DNA from: Bradyrhizobium sp. LTSP849
GTDB taxonomy: Bacteria; Pseudomonadota; Alphaproteobacteria; Rhizobiales; Xanthobacteraceae
Direction: 5' to 3'
Assembly: GCF_000938255.1 (NCBI RefSeq)
Contig: NZ_JYMR01000039.1
Location: 62,001-126,000, forward strand
DNA length: 64,000 bases
Shown: piece by piece, positions 33,840-41,676 of the stretch
How the letters are laid out: every line of letters begins with the position of its first letter
Position numbering within the stretch: position 1 is the first letter of the stretch
The notes under the pieces: generated by a model
Databases searched by the model: none
What the model saw: the letters and a program-made list of their open reading frames with translations, nothing else
What the model was told of the DNA's origin: nothing
Translations under genes and position numbers: made by a program

Positions 33840-34726
33840 GATCGCTGCACCGGATCGAGCGCAAGGCGTAACCCGTCGCCGAGCAGGTTGAGGCCGATCA
33901 CGCTCGAGATGATGCAGACAATCGGCAGCGCCATGATCCATGGCGCCTGATAGACGATCTGGCGACCCTCAGCGATCATGCTGCCCCAGGTCGGCGTATC
34001 GCCTGCAACGGAGATGCCGACAAAGGAAAGGATGACCTCCACCAGGATCGCGATCCCCATTTCGACCGCGAGCAGCGTGACCAGGAGCGGAACGAGATTG
34101 GGCAGCACCTCCAGCCGCAGCAGCTTTGCGCGGCTCAATCCGATCACCCGGGCGGCCGCGGCGTAGTCGCGGGTCAGCTGCACCATCGTCTCCGCGCGCA
34201 CCACGCGGGCGAAGCGGGTCCAGTCGACCACGACGATCGCCGCGATTACCGAGGTCAGGCCGGCGCCGATCACCGCCGCCAGCACGATGGACAGCAACAC
34301 CGGCGGAAACGCCATCCAGACGTCGATCAGCCGCGAGATCAGCTGATCGACCCAGCCGCCGAAACTGCCCGCGAACAGGCCAAGCGCGACGCCGATCAGC
34401 GCCGCGAGCGTGGCCGCGATCAGCGCGACGGCGACCGCAATGCGCGCCGAATAGATCAGCCGCGACAGCACGCAGCGACCGAGGCTGTCGGTGCCGAGCA
34501 GATACGCGTGATCGCCGCCCTGCATCCAGGCCGGCGGCAGCTGTGCCGACATCAGATCCTGCTCGAGCGGATCATGCGGCGCGAGCACTGGCGCAAATGC
34601 CGCAACCAGCACCAGCACGGCGACCAGCGCGGCGCCTACCCACAATCGCGCGCCACCTCGCTTCAACCCGGCGAGCAGGCGCGATGGCGGCAGGGTGAGC
34701 GCTATATCAGCCATAGCATCAGCCAT
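33836..34726 (-). CDS. peptide-type ABC transporter permease 2 (OppC/DppC-like)
   Basis: The 296-residue inner-membrane protein has the OppC N-terminal extension, FAPVLAPHDPLEQDLM, the conserved GTDSLGRCVLSRLIY block and the EAA loop LEVLPNLVPLLVTLLAVEMG. It forms the translocation pore with permease 1. Its start overlaps the upstream permease by 8 bp; an ATG 12 bp inside is possible. Confidence 0.9.
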   Translation of the reverse strand: MADAMADIALTLPPSRLLAGLKRGGARLWVGAALVAVLVLVAAFAPVLAPHDPLEQDLMSAQLPPAWMQGGDHAYLLGTDSLGRCVLSRLIYSARIAVAVALIAATLAALIGVALGLFAGSFGGWVDQLISRLIDVWMAFPPVLLSIVLAAVIGAGLTSVIAAIVVVDWTRFARVVRAETMVQLTRDYAAAARVIGLSRAKLLRLEVLPNLVPLLVTLLAVEMGIAILVEVILSFVGISVAGDTPTWGSMIAEGRQIVYQAPWIMALPIVCIISSVIGLNLLGDGLRLALDPVQRS

Positions 34727-35726
34727 GGCGCAGCCTCGGATCGAGCAGCGCTACCACGAGATCGACGGCGAGATTGAGCGCGATGAACAGCACCGCGAAG
34801 GTCAGCACCAGACCCTGGATCAGCGGAAAGTCGCGATTGATCACCGCGTCGATCGCCATGTTGCCGATGCCCTCGTAGGAAAAGATGCGCTCGACCAGCA
34901 CGGTGCCACCGAGCAGCAGCGTCAGCTGCACGCCGCCGAGCGCGACTGTCGGGATCAGTGCGTTTGGAAAGACCTCGTGCAGCAGGATGGCCGGCCGCGA
35001 ATAGCCGCGGGCCCGCGCGATCTGCGCGTAGTCCTGATCTTCGGCATCGGCCAGCGAAGCCTTCAGGATACGCGCGACCAGCGCCGCGAAGGGCAGCGCC
35101 AGCGCCAGCGCCGGCAGGAACATGTGATGCAGCAGCGCCGAGGCCGTGTCGAAGCGGCCGGTCAGCAGGCTTTCGAGCAGATAGAAATTGCTGCGCAGGT
35201 CGATATCAATCTGCGGATCGACGCGACCGGAGATCGGCAACCACGGAATCAGCACGCCGAACAGCAGCAGCAGGATCAATGCCCAGAGGAAATCCGGGAT
35301 GGCGAGCAGCGCGCCAACACCGCCATCGACCGCCCATTCCGCGCGGCGGCCGCGCAGCAGGATGCCGGCCAGCGCCACGAGGACGCCAAGCACGACGGCA
35401 ATCACCGTTGCCAGCAAGGCGAGCTCGATGGTCGCAGGCAAACGCGCCAGCAGCAGATCGAGTACGCCCTGACGTACGCTGATCGAGCGGCCGAGATCGC
35501 CGCTTGCGACCTGGCCTAGCCAGGTTGCGAATTGCTGGAGGATCGGCTGGTCGAGGCCGTAGAGCGCACGCAGCCTCGTAATGTCGGCCTCCGACGCGCC
35601 GGGAGGGATCATCATGGCGATGGGATCGCCCGGCACCACGCGCAGCAGCACGAAGACGATCACCGCGACGCCGAACAGCGTGGGCGGCACAAGGACGAGT
35701 CGCTTGATGATCTCGCCCCATCGCAT
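34719..35726 (-). CDS. peptide-type ABC transporter permease 1 (OppB/DppB-like)
   Basis: The 335-residue inner-membrane protein has the OppB opening (KRLVLVPPTLFGVAVIVFVL, LRVVPGDP), a central loop and the EAA segment HEVFPNALIPTVALGGVQL. The ATG at 35726 (MRWGEIIKR) was chosen because the frame upstream is anti-family. It lies 29 bp after the binding-protein gene. Confidence 0.9.
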   Translation of the reverse strand: MRWGEIIKRLVLVPPTLFGVAVIVFVLLRVVPGDPIAMMIPPGASEADITRLRALYGLDQPILQQFATWLGQVASGDLGRSISVRQGVLDLLLARLPATIELALLATVIAVVLGVLVALAGILLRGRRAEWAVDGGVGALLAIPDFLWALILLLLFGVLIPWLPISGRVDPQIDIDLRSNFYLLESLLTGRFDTASALLHHMFLPALALALPFAALVARILKASLADAEDQDYAQIARARGYSRPAILLHEVFPNALIPTVALGGVQLTLLLGGTVLVERIFSYEGIGNMAIDAVINRDFPLIQGLVLTFAVLFIALNLAVDLVVALLDPRLRHG

Positions 35727-35755
35727 CGCTGTATGACTCCGCGTTTCTCGGCCGC

Positions 35756-37300
35756 TCAGGCCGGCGTGATGAGGTGCGGAAGGATCATGCCGTTCGCCTG
35801 CGGCACCACCTTCAGGCCCTTCTTGTGGATGATCGGCTGCACGTACTGGAACAGCGGAATCACCTCGCCTTCCTCGGCGATGTATTTGTCGACGGCCTTG
35901 TAGCCGGCGATGCGCTTGGCTTCGTCCTTCTCGCCCCACAGCGGCCCAATGCGCTCGACGAGGTCCTTGCCCTTCCAGGCGCAATGCGGCGAGGGTCCGA
36001 ACATGGCAAAACCGGTCGAGGTCGAGGGATCGCCGATGGCGTTGCCCCAATTGTAGAAGGCGGCCGGCGCCAGCGCATGGCGTGCGCGCAGCTCGAAGTG
36101 CTTGGCGATCTCGTAGACCTCGATGGTGGCGTCGATGCCGACCTTGCGCCACATGCCGACGATCGCCTGGATCATCTCGTAGTCCTTCGGCTTGAAGCCG
36201 CGCGTCGTCTGGATCGTGAACTTGACCGGCTTTTCCGGCGAGTAGCCGCTCTTGGCCAGCAGGCTCTTGGCAAGCTCCGGATCATAGGCAACCTTGATCG
36301 AGGGGTCGAAGGCTGCATATCCCGGCGCCTCCAGCGTCGCGATCGGAACGCCGTAGCCTTTCAACAGCCGGTCGACGATCGCCTTCTTGTCGATGGCGTG
36401 GCTTGCCGCGAGGCGTACGTTGCGATCCAGCATCGGATCGATGTCGGTGAGGAAGATCATCGCGATATCGGACACCGGCTTGGTCTGGCCGACCATGCCG
36501 GGCTTGCCCTTCAGGCGATCGAATTCCTCGTAGGGGATTTCGAAGGTGAGGTCCGATCCGCCGGATTCCATCTCGGCGACGCGGCTGGTGGAGTCCGTGA
36601 TGAACTTGAACACCACGGTCTCGAAGGCGGGCTTGCCGCCCCAATAGCCCGGGTGCGCCTTCAACCGCAGGAACGCGTTGCGCTCGAACGCGTCGACCTT
36701 GTAGGGGCCCGACCCGATCGGCGCCTTCTCGAAGCCTTCGGCGCCGACCTTCTCATAATAGGCCTTCGGCAGGATGTAGCCGGTGAGGAACGCCATCCAT
36801 TTGAACAGCGTCGGCTCGAACTCCAGCACGTCGCCGGTGATGGTGTTGCCGTCGATCTTGTAGTTGCCGACCTTGGACCAGACGAACTGAATCGGATTGC
36901 CGCCCTTGGGATCGGCGGCGCGCGTGAGCGACCAGACCACGTCGTCGGGCGTCACCGGCGAGCCGTCGTGCCAGGTCGCGCCCTTGCGCAATTCCAGCGT
37001 GATCTTGCTGCGGTCCTCGTTCCAGCCCCATTTGGTCAGAAGGCCGGGCTTGAACGAGAGGTCCGCCGCCTGACCGATATAGGGATCGAACACCGACTGG
37101 TAGATCGACTGGATGGTCGGATTGACCGCCGACAGGCCCACCGTCGGATCGAACGACGGCAGATTGACGTTGTAGGCGATGGTCAGCGTACCGGCTGCTG
37201 CCGCGTGCGCAGCGCCGTCGCCGAGGAGACCGGACGTCAGCGGAAGCGCGGCAGCGCCGCCGGCGAGTTGCAGGATCGAGCGACGAGACAGTGAAGACAT
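35756..37300 (-). CDS. peptide-type ABC transporter substrate-binding protein
   Basis: The 514-residue family-5 binding protein has a Tat-like leader (MSSLSRRSILQLAGGAAALP), then LTIAYNVNLPSFDPTVGLSA and ITLELRKGATWHDGSPVTPD. It is first in the unit SBP-permease-permease-ATPase-ATPase-SDR-VOC. The ATG at 37300 is 8 bp from GGGG; another at 37306 is too close to it. The ligand may be a peptide, but SDR and VOC partners suggest a small organic compound. Confidence 0.9.
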   Translation of the reverse strand: MSSLSRRSILQLAGGAAALPLTSGLLGDGAAHAAAAGTLTIAYNVNLPSFDPTVGLSAVNPTIQSIYQSVFDPYIGQAADLSFKPGLLTKWGWNEDRSKITLELRKGATWHDGSPVTPDDVVWSLTRAADPKGGNPIQFVWSKVGNYKIDGNTITGDVLEFEPTLFKWMAFLTGYILPKAYYEKVGAEGFEKAPIGSGPYKVDAFERNAFLRLKAHPGYWGGKPAFETVVFKFITDSTSRVAEMESGGSDLTFEIPYEEFDRLKGKPGMVGQTKPVSDIAMIFLTDIDPMLDRNVRLAASHAIDKKAIVDRLLKGYGVPIATLEAPGYAAFDPSIKVAYDPELAKSLLAKSGYSPEKPVKFTIQTTRGFKPKDYEMIQAIVGMWRKVGIDATIEVYEIAKHFELRARHALAPAAFYNWGNAIGDPSTSTGFAMFGPSPHCAWKGKDLVERIGPLWGEKDEAKRIAGYKAVDKYIAEEGEVIPLFQYVQPIIHKKGLKVVPQANGMILPHLITPA

Positions 37301-37332
37301 GTTCATTACCCCAACACGATGAGCCATGTGCG

Positions 37333-37357
37333 AAAACGGCGCCGCAAGCGGCGCCGT
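37333..37357 (-). terminator. intrinsic terminator of the DLH-SnoaL gene
   Basis: On the minus strand ACGGCGCCGC and GCGGCGCCGT pair around a 2-base gap and are followed by a T-run. It starts 13 bp after the DLH-fusion stop codon (37370) and separates it from the importer operon. Confidence 0.78.
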
Positions 37358-37369
37358 CGATCAGTGCGT

Positions 37370-38602
37370 CTATTTCCCGGCGCTCTCGGACCAGCGCGCC
37401 ATCAGCGTGTTCGACGGCAGCGCCTCGTCGACGAGCTTTTTCGCGGTCTCGACGCCGGCCACCGGAAGCTTCTTCGGATCGAGCAGCCCGATCTGCACCA
37501 GCACCGAGGCCTGATCCCAGTAGATGTGCTCGTTGTAGAGCTTGTCACCGCGGAAGCGCACGATCGCGACCAGCGGAATCTCGACGTATTTGCCGGTCGG
37601 CGGCACACCCGGCAGCATCCAGTCGATCTCGATGTCGTGGGTGAAGCAGAACAGCATCTCGTCGACGATGCGGTCGGCACCGATGGTGCGCGAGATCGGC
37701 ACCAGCTTGGTGTCCTGCGGCGTCTTCGGGATGAAATGGTTCTTGTAGAAACGCAGCAGGTCGCGGTAGCCGACCCCGCCGGTCATGGTCGGGATGTGGT
37801 TGACATAGGGCTCGGCGACCATGGTGGTCATGGTCTCCTCCGCCGAACGCGTCACGAATTCGAGCTCGGTATGCCGGTCCCACAATGTCGAGAGGTCATA
37901 GTGCGGGCCCAGGACTTTGCGGAACAGCGCGATCGAGCGCGAATGCGCCATCAGCGTCGCAGGCTTGTTGAAGCTGGTCCGCTCCGGCGCCGCGAAGGCA
38001 TGGTCGCAGCCGGGATAGAGATAGGACTCGACGTCGGGACGGCCCTTGAACGCGGCCGTGATCTGCGCGCGCGCTTCCGGCGGCGCAAAGCGGTCGAGCT
38101 CGGCAAAGTGAAAGACCATCGGGCCTTTCACCTGACCGGCCTCGGCGAGATCGGCCTCGATGCCGACACCGTAATAGCTGACCGCGCAATCGACATCGGT
38201 ACGCGCGGCGGCGAGGTAGGCGAGCTTGCCGCCGAGACAGAAGCCGAGCGCGCCGACCTTGCCCTTGCATTCGGGGCGCGCACGCAGGACCTTCAGCGCG
38301 TCCGCGGCATCCTTGATCGACTGGTTGGCGTCGAAGCGCTGGTAGTAGCCCATCGCCTTGCCGAAATCGGCCTCGGTGTAGCCGAGCTCGATGCCGGGCT
38401 CCATGCGCCAGAACAGATCCGGCGCGAGCACGACATAGCCTTCCTCGGCATAGTAGTCGGCGACCTCGCGCATCGATTTGTTGACGCCGAAAATCTCCTG
38501 CAACAGCAGGATGCCGGGACCGGAACCTGACGCGGGGACCGCGAGATACCCCTTGAAGCTGCCGCCATCCTTGGCAGCGATGTCGATCCATTGTCCGGCC
38601 AT
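37370..38602 (-). CDS. dienelactone hydrolase fused to a SnoaL/NTF2-like domain
   Basis: The 410-residue protein has two parts. Residues 1-230 are a dienelactone hydrolase: LLLQEIFGVNKSMREVADYY, the nucleophile in LGFCLGGKLAYL (Cys122), Asp170 in AELDRFAPP and His201 in PGCDHAFAAPE, giving the Cys-Asp-His triad. Residues about 235-410 have a SnoaL-like pattern (LRFYKNHFIPKTP, FTHDIEIDWMLPGVPPTGKY, VEIPLVAIVRFRGDKL). Dienelactone hydrolases act in chlorocatechol pathways. The fused domain could shape a second active site or dimer. Such fusions are not the classic DLH form. A MarR gene is divergent from it. Confidence 0.85.
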   Translation of the reverse strand: MAGQWIDIAAKDGGSFKGYLAVPASGSGPGILLLQEIFGVNKSMREVADYYAEEGYVVLAPDLFWRMEPGIELGYTEADFGKAMGYYQRFDANQSIKDAADALKVLRARPECKGKVGALGFCLGGKLAYLAAARTDVDCAVSYYGVGIEADLAEAGQVKGPMVFHFAELDRFAPPEARAQITAAFKGRPDVESYLYPGCDHAFAAPERTSFNKPATLMAHSRSIALFRKVLGPHYDLSTLWDRHTELEFVTRSAEETMTTMVAEPYVNHIPTMTGGVGYRDLLRFYKNHFIPKTPQDTKLVPISRTIGADRIVDEMLFCFTHDIEIDWMLPGVPPTGKYVEIPLVAIVRFRGDKLYNEHIYWDQASVLVQIGLLDPKKLPVAGVETAKKLVDEALPSNTLMARWSESAGK

Positions 38603-38804
38603 CGTTCGATCCCTTCTCGTCGTTGAGTCCCTAGGGTCTTCCCTCCGGCGCGTCTGTTTGACGCGTCCTGCATGAGCCGAAGGCCTTGCCTTTTTCATCA
38701 TGCTTTCTTAATTGAACTTTTAATGTAAGAATCCAACTTGTAAATAGCATAGATTGAGCACAGCCTGCCTAGGCCGTAAGCGAGGCGGGAATCAGGAGAC
38801 GATT

Positions 38805-39395
38805 TTGCGGAAGACTGAGAAGGCTGCGGCGAAACGAACCGGCGCGACGGTCAAGCCGAAGCAGCAGCGAGCCTCCAACGAGCGGCCGGGCTCCTGGCAC
38901 CTGGCGCGCAGTGAAACCGAGCGGCGGCTGTCGGAATTCGAGTTCAGGGTGGAGCGGCTGGCGCAGGCCTATTACCGCTGGAAAGCCGCGTGCCTTGCGG
39001 CCGTCTGCGACGTCCCGTTGACGGGTGACGATGTTGCCGTGCTCAACGTGGTCAGGATGGGTGACGAACCGAAACGGCTGTCCGAGATAGGTCAGTTGCT
39101 CAACCGCGTCGACGTCCCCAACCTGCAATACGCCACGCGCAAGCTGGTGAAGGCCGGCCTGATCGAGACCGAAGGTTCGTCATCGCGCAAGGAGACGCGC
39201 TATCGCCCGACCGAGACGGGCCACTCCGTCACCGAAGCCTATGCGGCGTTGCGCGCCGCGACCTTGCCGCCTATGCTGGAGGCCCTCGAAGGCTGGGCGG
39301 AAAAGTCCGAGGCCGCCGGCAGTCATCTCGAGCTGGTGTCGAGCCTCTATACCCAGGCAGCCCAGGTCGCGATCACCAGACGGCACCAGCCATAA
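38805..39395 (+). CDS. MarR-family winged-helix regulator
   Basis: The 196-residue protein has a basic N-terminal tail, then a helical core and winged helix: PLTGDDVAVLNVVRMGD, RLSEIGQLLNRVDVPNLQYA, IETEGSSSRKETRYRPTETG. The TTG at 38805 is preceded by AGGAGAC at 4 bp, which decides the start against an in-frame TTG at 38754. It is divergent from the DLH-SnoaL gene across a 202-bp AT-rich intergenic region and probably represses it. Confidence 0.8.
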   Translation: MRKTEKAAAKRTGATVKPKQQRASNERPGSWHLARSETERRLSEFEFRVERLAQAYYRWKAACLAAVCDVPLTGDDVAVLNVVRMGDEPKRLSEIGQLLNRVDVPNLQYATRKLVKAGLIETEGSSSRKETRYRPTETGHSVTEAYAALRAATLPPMLEALEGWAEKSEAAGSHLELVSSLYTQAAQVAITRRHQP

Positions 39396-39437
39396 GGGAT
39401 TGTCCCGCGCGATCCATGGCGATTGCAGACGAAAAAC

Positions 39438-39514
39438 TGGCGATCCCGGCATGACTCGAACATGCGACCTACGGTTTAGGAAACCGTCGCTCTATCCGGC
39501 TGAGCTACGGGACC
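39438..39514 (-). tRNA. tRNA-Arg (anticodon CCU)
   Basis: The 77-nt sequence read on the minus strand folds as a tRNA. The acceptor stem GGTCCCG pairs with CGGGATC, and the D-arm is GCTCAGCCGGATAGAGC. The anticodon stem ACGGT/ACCGT has loop TTCCTAA (anticodon CCT) and the T-arm loop is TTCGAGT. The 3' CCA is encoded. It reads AGG codons. It is the only tRNA in the window. Confidence 0.96.
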
Positions 39515-39518
39515 GCGG

Positions 39519-39535
39519 AACCCGCTGAGCGGGTT
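39519..39535. other. 17-nt palindrome just upstream of tRNA-Arg
   Basis: AACCCGCT and AGCGGGTT flank a single G immediately 5' of the tRNA (on its minus strand). It could end transcription from the TctC gene or be part of tRNA processing. Confidence 0.4.
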
Positions 39536-39610
39536 ACCGGCCCGTTCATATCAAAGCAGCGGCGGGACCGGAAGCCTACACTTCGCAGACCGGGCGGGAG
39601 CTTCAGGGCC

Positions 39611-40567
39611 TTACGCCCTGATATTGTTGTCCCGCACCACCTTGCCCCAATAGGCGACCTGCGTGTCGAAGAAGGTCTTGAACGCAGGCCCGTCCTCGAG
39701 CAGCAGCGTCATCTGCTGGGTCTCCTTCAGCTGGGTGGCAGTCGCCGGCTCACTCAGGATCTCCTTGGTCGACGCCGCCATGGCCGCGACGATGTCGGGC
39801 GGCGTGCCTGTGGGCGCGAAGATGCCCCACCAGGCGAGCGTCTCGAAATCCGGGAAGCCGGCCTCGATCGCGGTTGGCGTATCCGGCAGCAGCGGCAGAC
39901 GCTGGCGGCCGAGTTGCAGGATCGGGCGCAGCAGATTGGTGCCGAGTTGGGCCGCGACCAGCGCCGCCGAACCCGCAATGAGATCGACATGGCCGCCGAG
40001 CACGTCGTTCATGGCAGGCCCGCCGCCACGATAGGGCACATGGGTGATCTCGACGCCGGCCTTGTTGCCGAGCACGGTCATGGCGAGATGGCCAAGCGTG
40101 CCGATGCCGACGGAGGCGTATTTCACCGCGCCCGGGGACGCCTTGCAGGCCGCCACCACGTCGGCAAAGCTCTTATAGGGGCGGCTGGCATTGGCCGCGA
40201 TCACATAAGGCGCGGTGCCGACCAGGAAGACCGGCATCAGCTCGCGCTCGACGTCGACCGGCGGCTTGTCGAGAATGGACGGGATCACCGCATGGGAATC
40301 GAAGGTCACCAGAAACGACGAGCCGTCCGGCGGGCTCTTGGCGACCTGCGCCGCGCCGAGCGCACCGGCGGCGCCCGATTTGTTCTCGACCACGACAATG
40401 CGGTTGAGCCTGGTTTGCAGATTGCTTTGAAGCAGCCTCGCCATCGCATCGGTCGATCCGCCCGGCGGAAACGGTACCACCAGCGTGATCTTGCCGGCCT
40501 GAGCCGCCGCCGGCATCATTGCGAGAATGGCCGGCGCAGCCAGCAGCGCGCGTCGTGTGATCGTCAT
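39611..40567 (-). CDS. TctC/Bug-family tripartite tricarboxylate transporter substrate-binding protein
   Basis: The 318-residue protein has a leader (MTITRRALLAAPAILAMMPA, cleavage near AQA), then ITLVVPFPPGGSTDAMAR and VVENKSGAAGALGAAQVAKS, the Bug-family signature, and VKYASVGIGTLGHLAM. It binds a carboxylate in the periplasm; no TctA/TctB membrane genes are adjacent, which is common for this expanded family. It lies 48 bp after the cupin gene on the same strand and may serve uptake of the acid used by the downstream-encoded enzymes. Confidence 0.9.
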   Translation of the reverse strand: MTITRRALLAAPAILAMMPAAAQAGKITLVVPFPPGGSTDAMARLLQSNLQTRLNRIVVVENKSGAAGALGAAQVAKSPPDGSSFLVTFDSHAVIPSILDKPPVDVERELMPVFLVGTAPYVIAANASRPYKSFADVVAACKASPGAVKYASVGIGTLGHLAMTVLGNKAGVEITHVPYRGGGPAMNDVLGGHVDLIAGSAALVAAQLGTNLLRPILQLGRQRLPLLPDTPTAIEAGFPDFETLAWWGIFAPTGTPPDIVAAMAASTKEILSEPATATQLKETQQMTLLLEDGPAFKTFFDTQVAYWGKVVRDNNIRA

Positions 40568-40615
40568 GGTCGCCTCCCTTTTTTGTTTTGCCGCTCCGCT
40601 TTTTGCTTTTGAGCG

Positions 40616-40987
40616 TTACGTCGTCCCGAAACCGGACCCCGCTTTTTTATATTCCGGCCGCGGTGGGCTAAAGATGTCCAGCACGCGGGCGCCGTCAGGT
40701 CCGGCACGCATGGTGTGCGGCACATTGCCGGGCGTGCGCCAGAAATCGCCCTTCTTCACGGAAATCTCCTCGTCACCCTGGACGCGGATCGCCGAGCCGT
40801 CGAGCAGCACACCCCACTGCTCTTCGGGATGATGATGCAGCGTGCCATGCGCATGCGGCGCCAGCGTCACCACCGACAGCATCGCCTGCTCGCCGGAGAA
40901 GATGCGCGTGGTCACCCCCGCGGCGAGTTCGCGAAACAGCCCGTCGCTGGCGTCGTCGAGATTGTGGAATTCGTCCTTCTGGCTCAC
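40616..40987 (-). CDS. cupin-domain protein
   Basis: The 123-residue protein is a single cupin: VVTLAPHAHGTLHHHPEEQWG carries the His/Glu metal motif (H-x-H...E), followed by VLLDGSAIRVQGDEE and GNVPHTMRAG with the last His. It could be a small-molecule sensor or an isomerase/dioxygenase. It is in a same-strand cluster with RraA-like aldolase and acid-CoA ligase genes. The exact role is unknown. Confidence 0.8.
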   Translation of the reverse strand: MSQKDEFHNLDDASDGLFRELAAGVTTRIFSGEQAMLSVVTLAPHAHGTLHHHPEEQWGVLLDGSAIRVQGDEEISVKKGDFWRTPGNVPHTMRAGPDGARVLDIFSPPRPEYKKAGSGFGTT

Positions 40988-41012
40988 GCCCGTTCTCCCT
41001 GCCTTGCTTCGA

Positions 41013-41651
41013 TTACGACTTGCCGTAGGAGCCCTGGTAGCGGCCCTCGCGGATCGCCTTCAGTGTCTCCTCCTCGCGCGTGATCTGGGCACGCACCGCC
41101 TCCAGCAGCGCCGCAGCGCCCGCGGCGGGAAATGACACCACGCCGTCTTCGTCGCCCACCACGATGTCGCCGGGCGAGATCACGCTGCCTCCGATCGAGA
41201 CCGGCACGTTGATCTCGCCGGGGCCGTTCTTGTAGGGGCCGCGATGGATCACCGCGCGGGCGAAGCAGGGAAAGTCGTCGCCGGCGAAGGCCGCGACATC
41301 GCGGATGGCGCCGTCGATCACATAGCCTTCCGCTTTGCGCCACTGTGCGATGTTCTTCATGATCTCGCCGACCAGCGCCCTTGTCTCGTCGCCGCCGCCG
41401 TCGACCACGATGACGTCGCCGGGGCCGACCAGCTCGAGCGCGCGGTGGATGGCGAGATTGTCGCCGGGCCGGGTGCGCACCGTGAAGGCCGTCCCCACCA
41501 GCTTGCCGCCGCGATGATAGGGCTTCAGCCCGACCGCGCCGGGCAGACGGGCGAGATTATCGGAAATGATCGAAGTCGGCGCGACCCGAAAACCCTCGAT
41601 GATGTCGGTCGGCGGCTTCGGCACGCTGTTGGCAGCGATGGTAATGGTCAT
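41013..41651 (-). CDS. RraA-family protein (probable HMG/CHA-type aldolase)
   Basis: The 212-residue protein has VTPTSIISDNLARL-like start (VAPTSIISDNLARLPG), VGPGDVIVVDGGGDETRAL, and the catalytic GYVIDGAIRDVAAFAGD with the Arg-Asp pair of 4-hydroxy-4-methyl-2-oxoglutarate / 4-carboxy-4-hydroxy-2-oxoadipate aldolases. It is longer than RraA (about 160 residues), fitting the aldolase side. It releases pyruvate from the hydroxy-oxoacid. Other aromatic pathway enzymes of that route (e.g. 4,5-dioxygenase) are absent, so the substrate is inferred. Confidence 0.8.
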   Translation of the reverse strand: MTITIAANSVPKPPTDIIEGFRVAPTSIISDNLARLPGAVGLKPYHRGGKLVGTAFTVRTRPGDNLAIHRALELVGPGDVIVVDGGGDETRALVGEIMKNIAQWRKAEGYVIDGAIRDVAAFAGDDFPCFARAVIHRGPYKNGPGEINVPVSIGGSVISPGDIVVGDEDGVVSFPAAGAAALLEAVRAQITREEETLKAIREGRYQGSYGKS

Positions 41652-41676
41652 ACGTTCAGTCCTTCCGTGATTTCTC

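Noticed and set aside
34719..36152. A longer version of the OppB-like permease starting at 36152.
   Set aside because: Its first 142 residues are in a shadow frame of the binding protein; the family start is the ATG at 35726.
35774..37294. A 506-codon plus-strand frame across the peptide-type binding protein.
   Set aside because: Antisense to a clear binding protein; Arg/Asp/His-rich low-information sequence.
39396..39610. A short peptide frame reading TRTCDLRFRKPSLYPAELR.
   Set aside because: It is the translation of the antisense of the tRNA-Arg gene, a common false call.
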